From Euptelea pleiosperma (Eukaryota; Streptophyta; Magnoliopsida; Ranunculales; Eupteleaceae): DNA of 64,000 nucleotides. The notes below the pieces were generated by a model. That model saw only the letters and a program-made list of their open reading frames with translations, was not told the origin of the DNA and made no database searches. Within the stretch, counting starts at the first letter, position 1. Each line of letters opens with the position of its first letter. The stretch is from assembly GCA_035048495.1 (NCBI GenBank), contig CM068551.1, positions 19,532,248-19,596,247 of the forward strand, given 5' to 3'. Positions 62,400 to 64,000 of the stretch are shown piece after piece. Both the position numbers and the translations under genes were made by a program.

Positions 62400-62675
62400 T
62401 TAGGCGTGGCATACTCTTAGAGACTACTAACTGTATAGATGTTTGGCTCATCCCTAGTTAGACTTATATACCAAAATTCATCCTCATTAGTAATTTCTAT
62501 CGGTTGGATTAGAGTCTTTTTCATGGTTTATTTTTAATCATTTTTTTAACATTTGGTATACTCATATATTAAAGGTTAGAAATCACTAATCAAGACTATT
62601 TTGTTACGTAAGTTCATATAGGGATGGGCCAAACATCCATACGGTTAGTAGCATCTAATAGTGTGCCATGCGGCA
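62400..62675. mobile_element. Family-A MITE copy, diverged
   Basis: GCGTGGCATACTCTTAGAGAC at the left and its inverse-type GTGTGCCATGCGGCAT at the right; ATTAGTAATTTCTATCGG and AGAAATCACTAATCAAG pair inside. Confidence 0.6.
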
Positions 62676-63257
62676 TATACTGTGGGTCACCATTGCCAGA
62701 TTTTTTCTTGGGACAGAGTTTCTGTGCCTCGGGGGGTTTAATAAATGCTTTCAGAGTTAAATTAAAATGTGAAATATTGAATGACCAAAGGAACCATATA
62801 AAGTAAAAGAATTCAAAACATGAAAGAAACAACATTTGTACATTTATTTGAAGACCATATTAGGAATTAGAATTTTTTTATTTTATTTTTTTAAATAAGA
62901 GATGAGCAATGAATGTGACGCGGGGGTGATATGTGCTTACAGGGTGACGTGTGCTTTTTGACATAAAAGACTGAAAAGCCCCTCTTAAGTGAATAAATTA
63001 AAGAAAAGAATAGAAGAAAAAATAAGGACATTTAGGAGAATATAGAAAATAACGTTAGGCAAGCAAGAAGGGCCTTCATCTATTAATAAGTAGAATGGAT
63101 GTGTAGATACACTTTGGAATGGGCCAAACATCCATATGGTCAGTGGTATATAAAAGTGTGTCACATGGCTAAGTGTGGTCCATCAACAAAGTTCTACTCT
63201 AATTTTGTTGAGAAAATTTTTGATCATGGCATTTTTTATCCACGTTACTTAAAAAGG

Positions 63258-63537
63258 TCATGTGGCAATCTTAGAAATCTATGACTGTGTGAATGTTTAA
63301 AACATCTCTAGGTAGATTTGTAGACCAAAAATCAACCTGATTGGTGTTTTCTAAGCGTTGGATCTCAGTACCCAAAATAATTGTTGAATCCCATAGTTGA
63401 AAATCAATCCATGAAAAAAGATTCAAATCCAACAGTTAAAAACCACCAATCAGGCATATTTTTTGTCTATAGGTCCACTTAGCGATGGTTCAACCATCCA
63501 AATGCTCATTAATCTCTAAGAGTGTGCTACGTGGCAA
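63258..63537. mobile_element. Family-A MITE copy
   Basis: CATGTGGCAATCTTAGAAATC at the left, AAAATCAACCTGATTGGTG and CACCAATCAGGCATATTTT pairing inside, and AGAGTGTGCTACGTGGCAAG at the right. Half copies flank it at about 63100-63175 and 63640-63780. Confidence 0.65.
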
Positions 63538-64000
63538 GTTAAATTACGGGTCTTATGCCCATATCAAAAAATTTCTCAGCTTTGCTTACGAACGTCCATA
63601 TGAGCAACATAGAATACTCTTTGAGAATAAATCTTTGATGATGGACTTTTTTGCACAAGAGACGGTCACGGATTGGGCCGATCTCTACGTGGACCTGCCA
63701 ATCAAAAATAATTATAATAACTGATTTTTAACCATTGGGTTTGAGTCTTTTCCATGCGTCGATTTTTTGATCCGTGGGTAAAATTGGACCGATCTTGATC
63801 CAGATCCCCAAAGACTTCGAACAATGTATATAAAATTGTTAAACTTGGTCATATCTGGCCCCGCCCATTACACACCAAATAAACAACACAGCAGTTTGTT
63901 ATAGAGGGTTCTGTCGAGCATTTGACAAAATTGGGAAAAAATAGGAAAACAAACTCTCGGACGACCGACTTTTTCTACGAGAATTGCTCCGTTACAAGGA

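Noticed and set aside
1..64000. CRISPR array, operon or prokaryotic insertion
   Set aside because: No regularly spaced identical repeats with unique spacers, no Shine-Dalgarno-led gene strings; the only tandem arrays are microsatellites and the 54-bp LTR array.

Overview
This is a gene-poor window from a flowering-plant nuclear genome. Evidence for that is two plant-only QALGGH zinc-finger genes, a plant AHL (AT-hook) gene with standard GT-AG introns, Ty1/copia elements primed by initiator-Met tRNA, L1-type LINE debris and many MITEs and CT/GA microsatellites. I cannot name the species; the large retrotransposon-filled introns suggest a woody dicot or magnoliid with a fairly large genome.

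Layout. 1-8.9 kb holds no gene, only MITEs, a few degenerate tandem repeats and microsatellites. 8.9-9.5 kb (minus) is an intronless single-C2H2 repressor of the TAC1/URO type. 9.5-17.7 kb is non-coding with a 70-bp TC tract, two related palindromic MITEs and copia LTR debris. 17.77-18.36 kb (plus) is a SUPERMAN orthologue, recognised by the [20 protein letters not shown] block, a MERxxS-type N-terminus and a C-terminal EAR motif. 18.4-25.2 kb is non-coding and includes a tiny TRIM retroelement. 25.6-57.0 kb (minus) is one gene that no single open reading frame reveals: an AHL14-type AT-hook/PPC protein with six coding exons (56557-57003, 38188-38240, 28059-28190, 26157-26318, 25771-26068, 25600-25664). 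All splice phases agree. Introns 1 and 2 are about 18.3 kb and 10.0 kb and carry three copia elements in the same orientation as the gene, a solo gypsy-type LTR nested in one of them, and LINE fragments. Exon 1 lacks one base relative to a continuous frame. 57.1-64 kb is the gene's upstream flank, packed with palindromic MITEs.

How the genes relate. The two zinc-finger genes are both SUPERMAN-clade repressors with EAR tails and lie divergently about 8.3 kb apart, which looks like an old tandem pair. The AHL protein is a chromatin-associated DNA-binding factor. Nothing in the window shows that the three act in one pathway. I found no RNA genes beyond a tRNA-derived SINE-like head, no CRISPR, and no evidence of a metabolic or defence cluster. 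The most unusual items are the hidden 31-kb AHL gene with its exon-1 frame break, a 59/60-bp exact duplication of the reverse-transcriptase YVDD motif, a copia element with a dated nesting history, and several long hairpin-forming MITE families.
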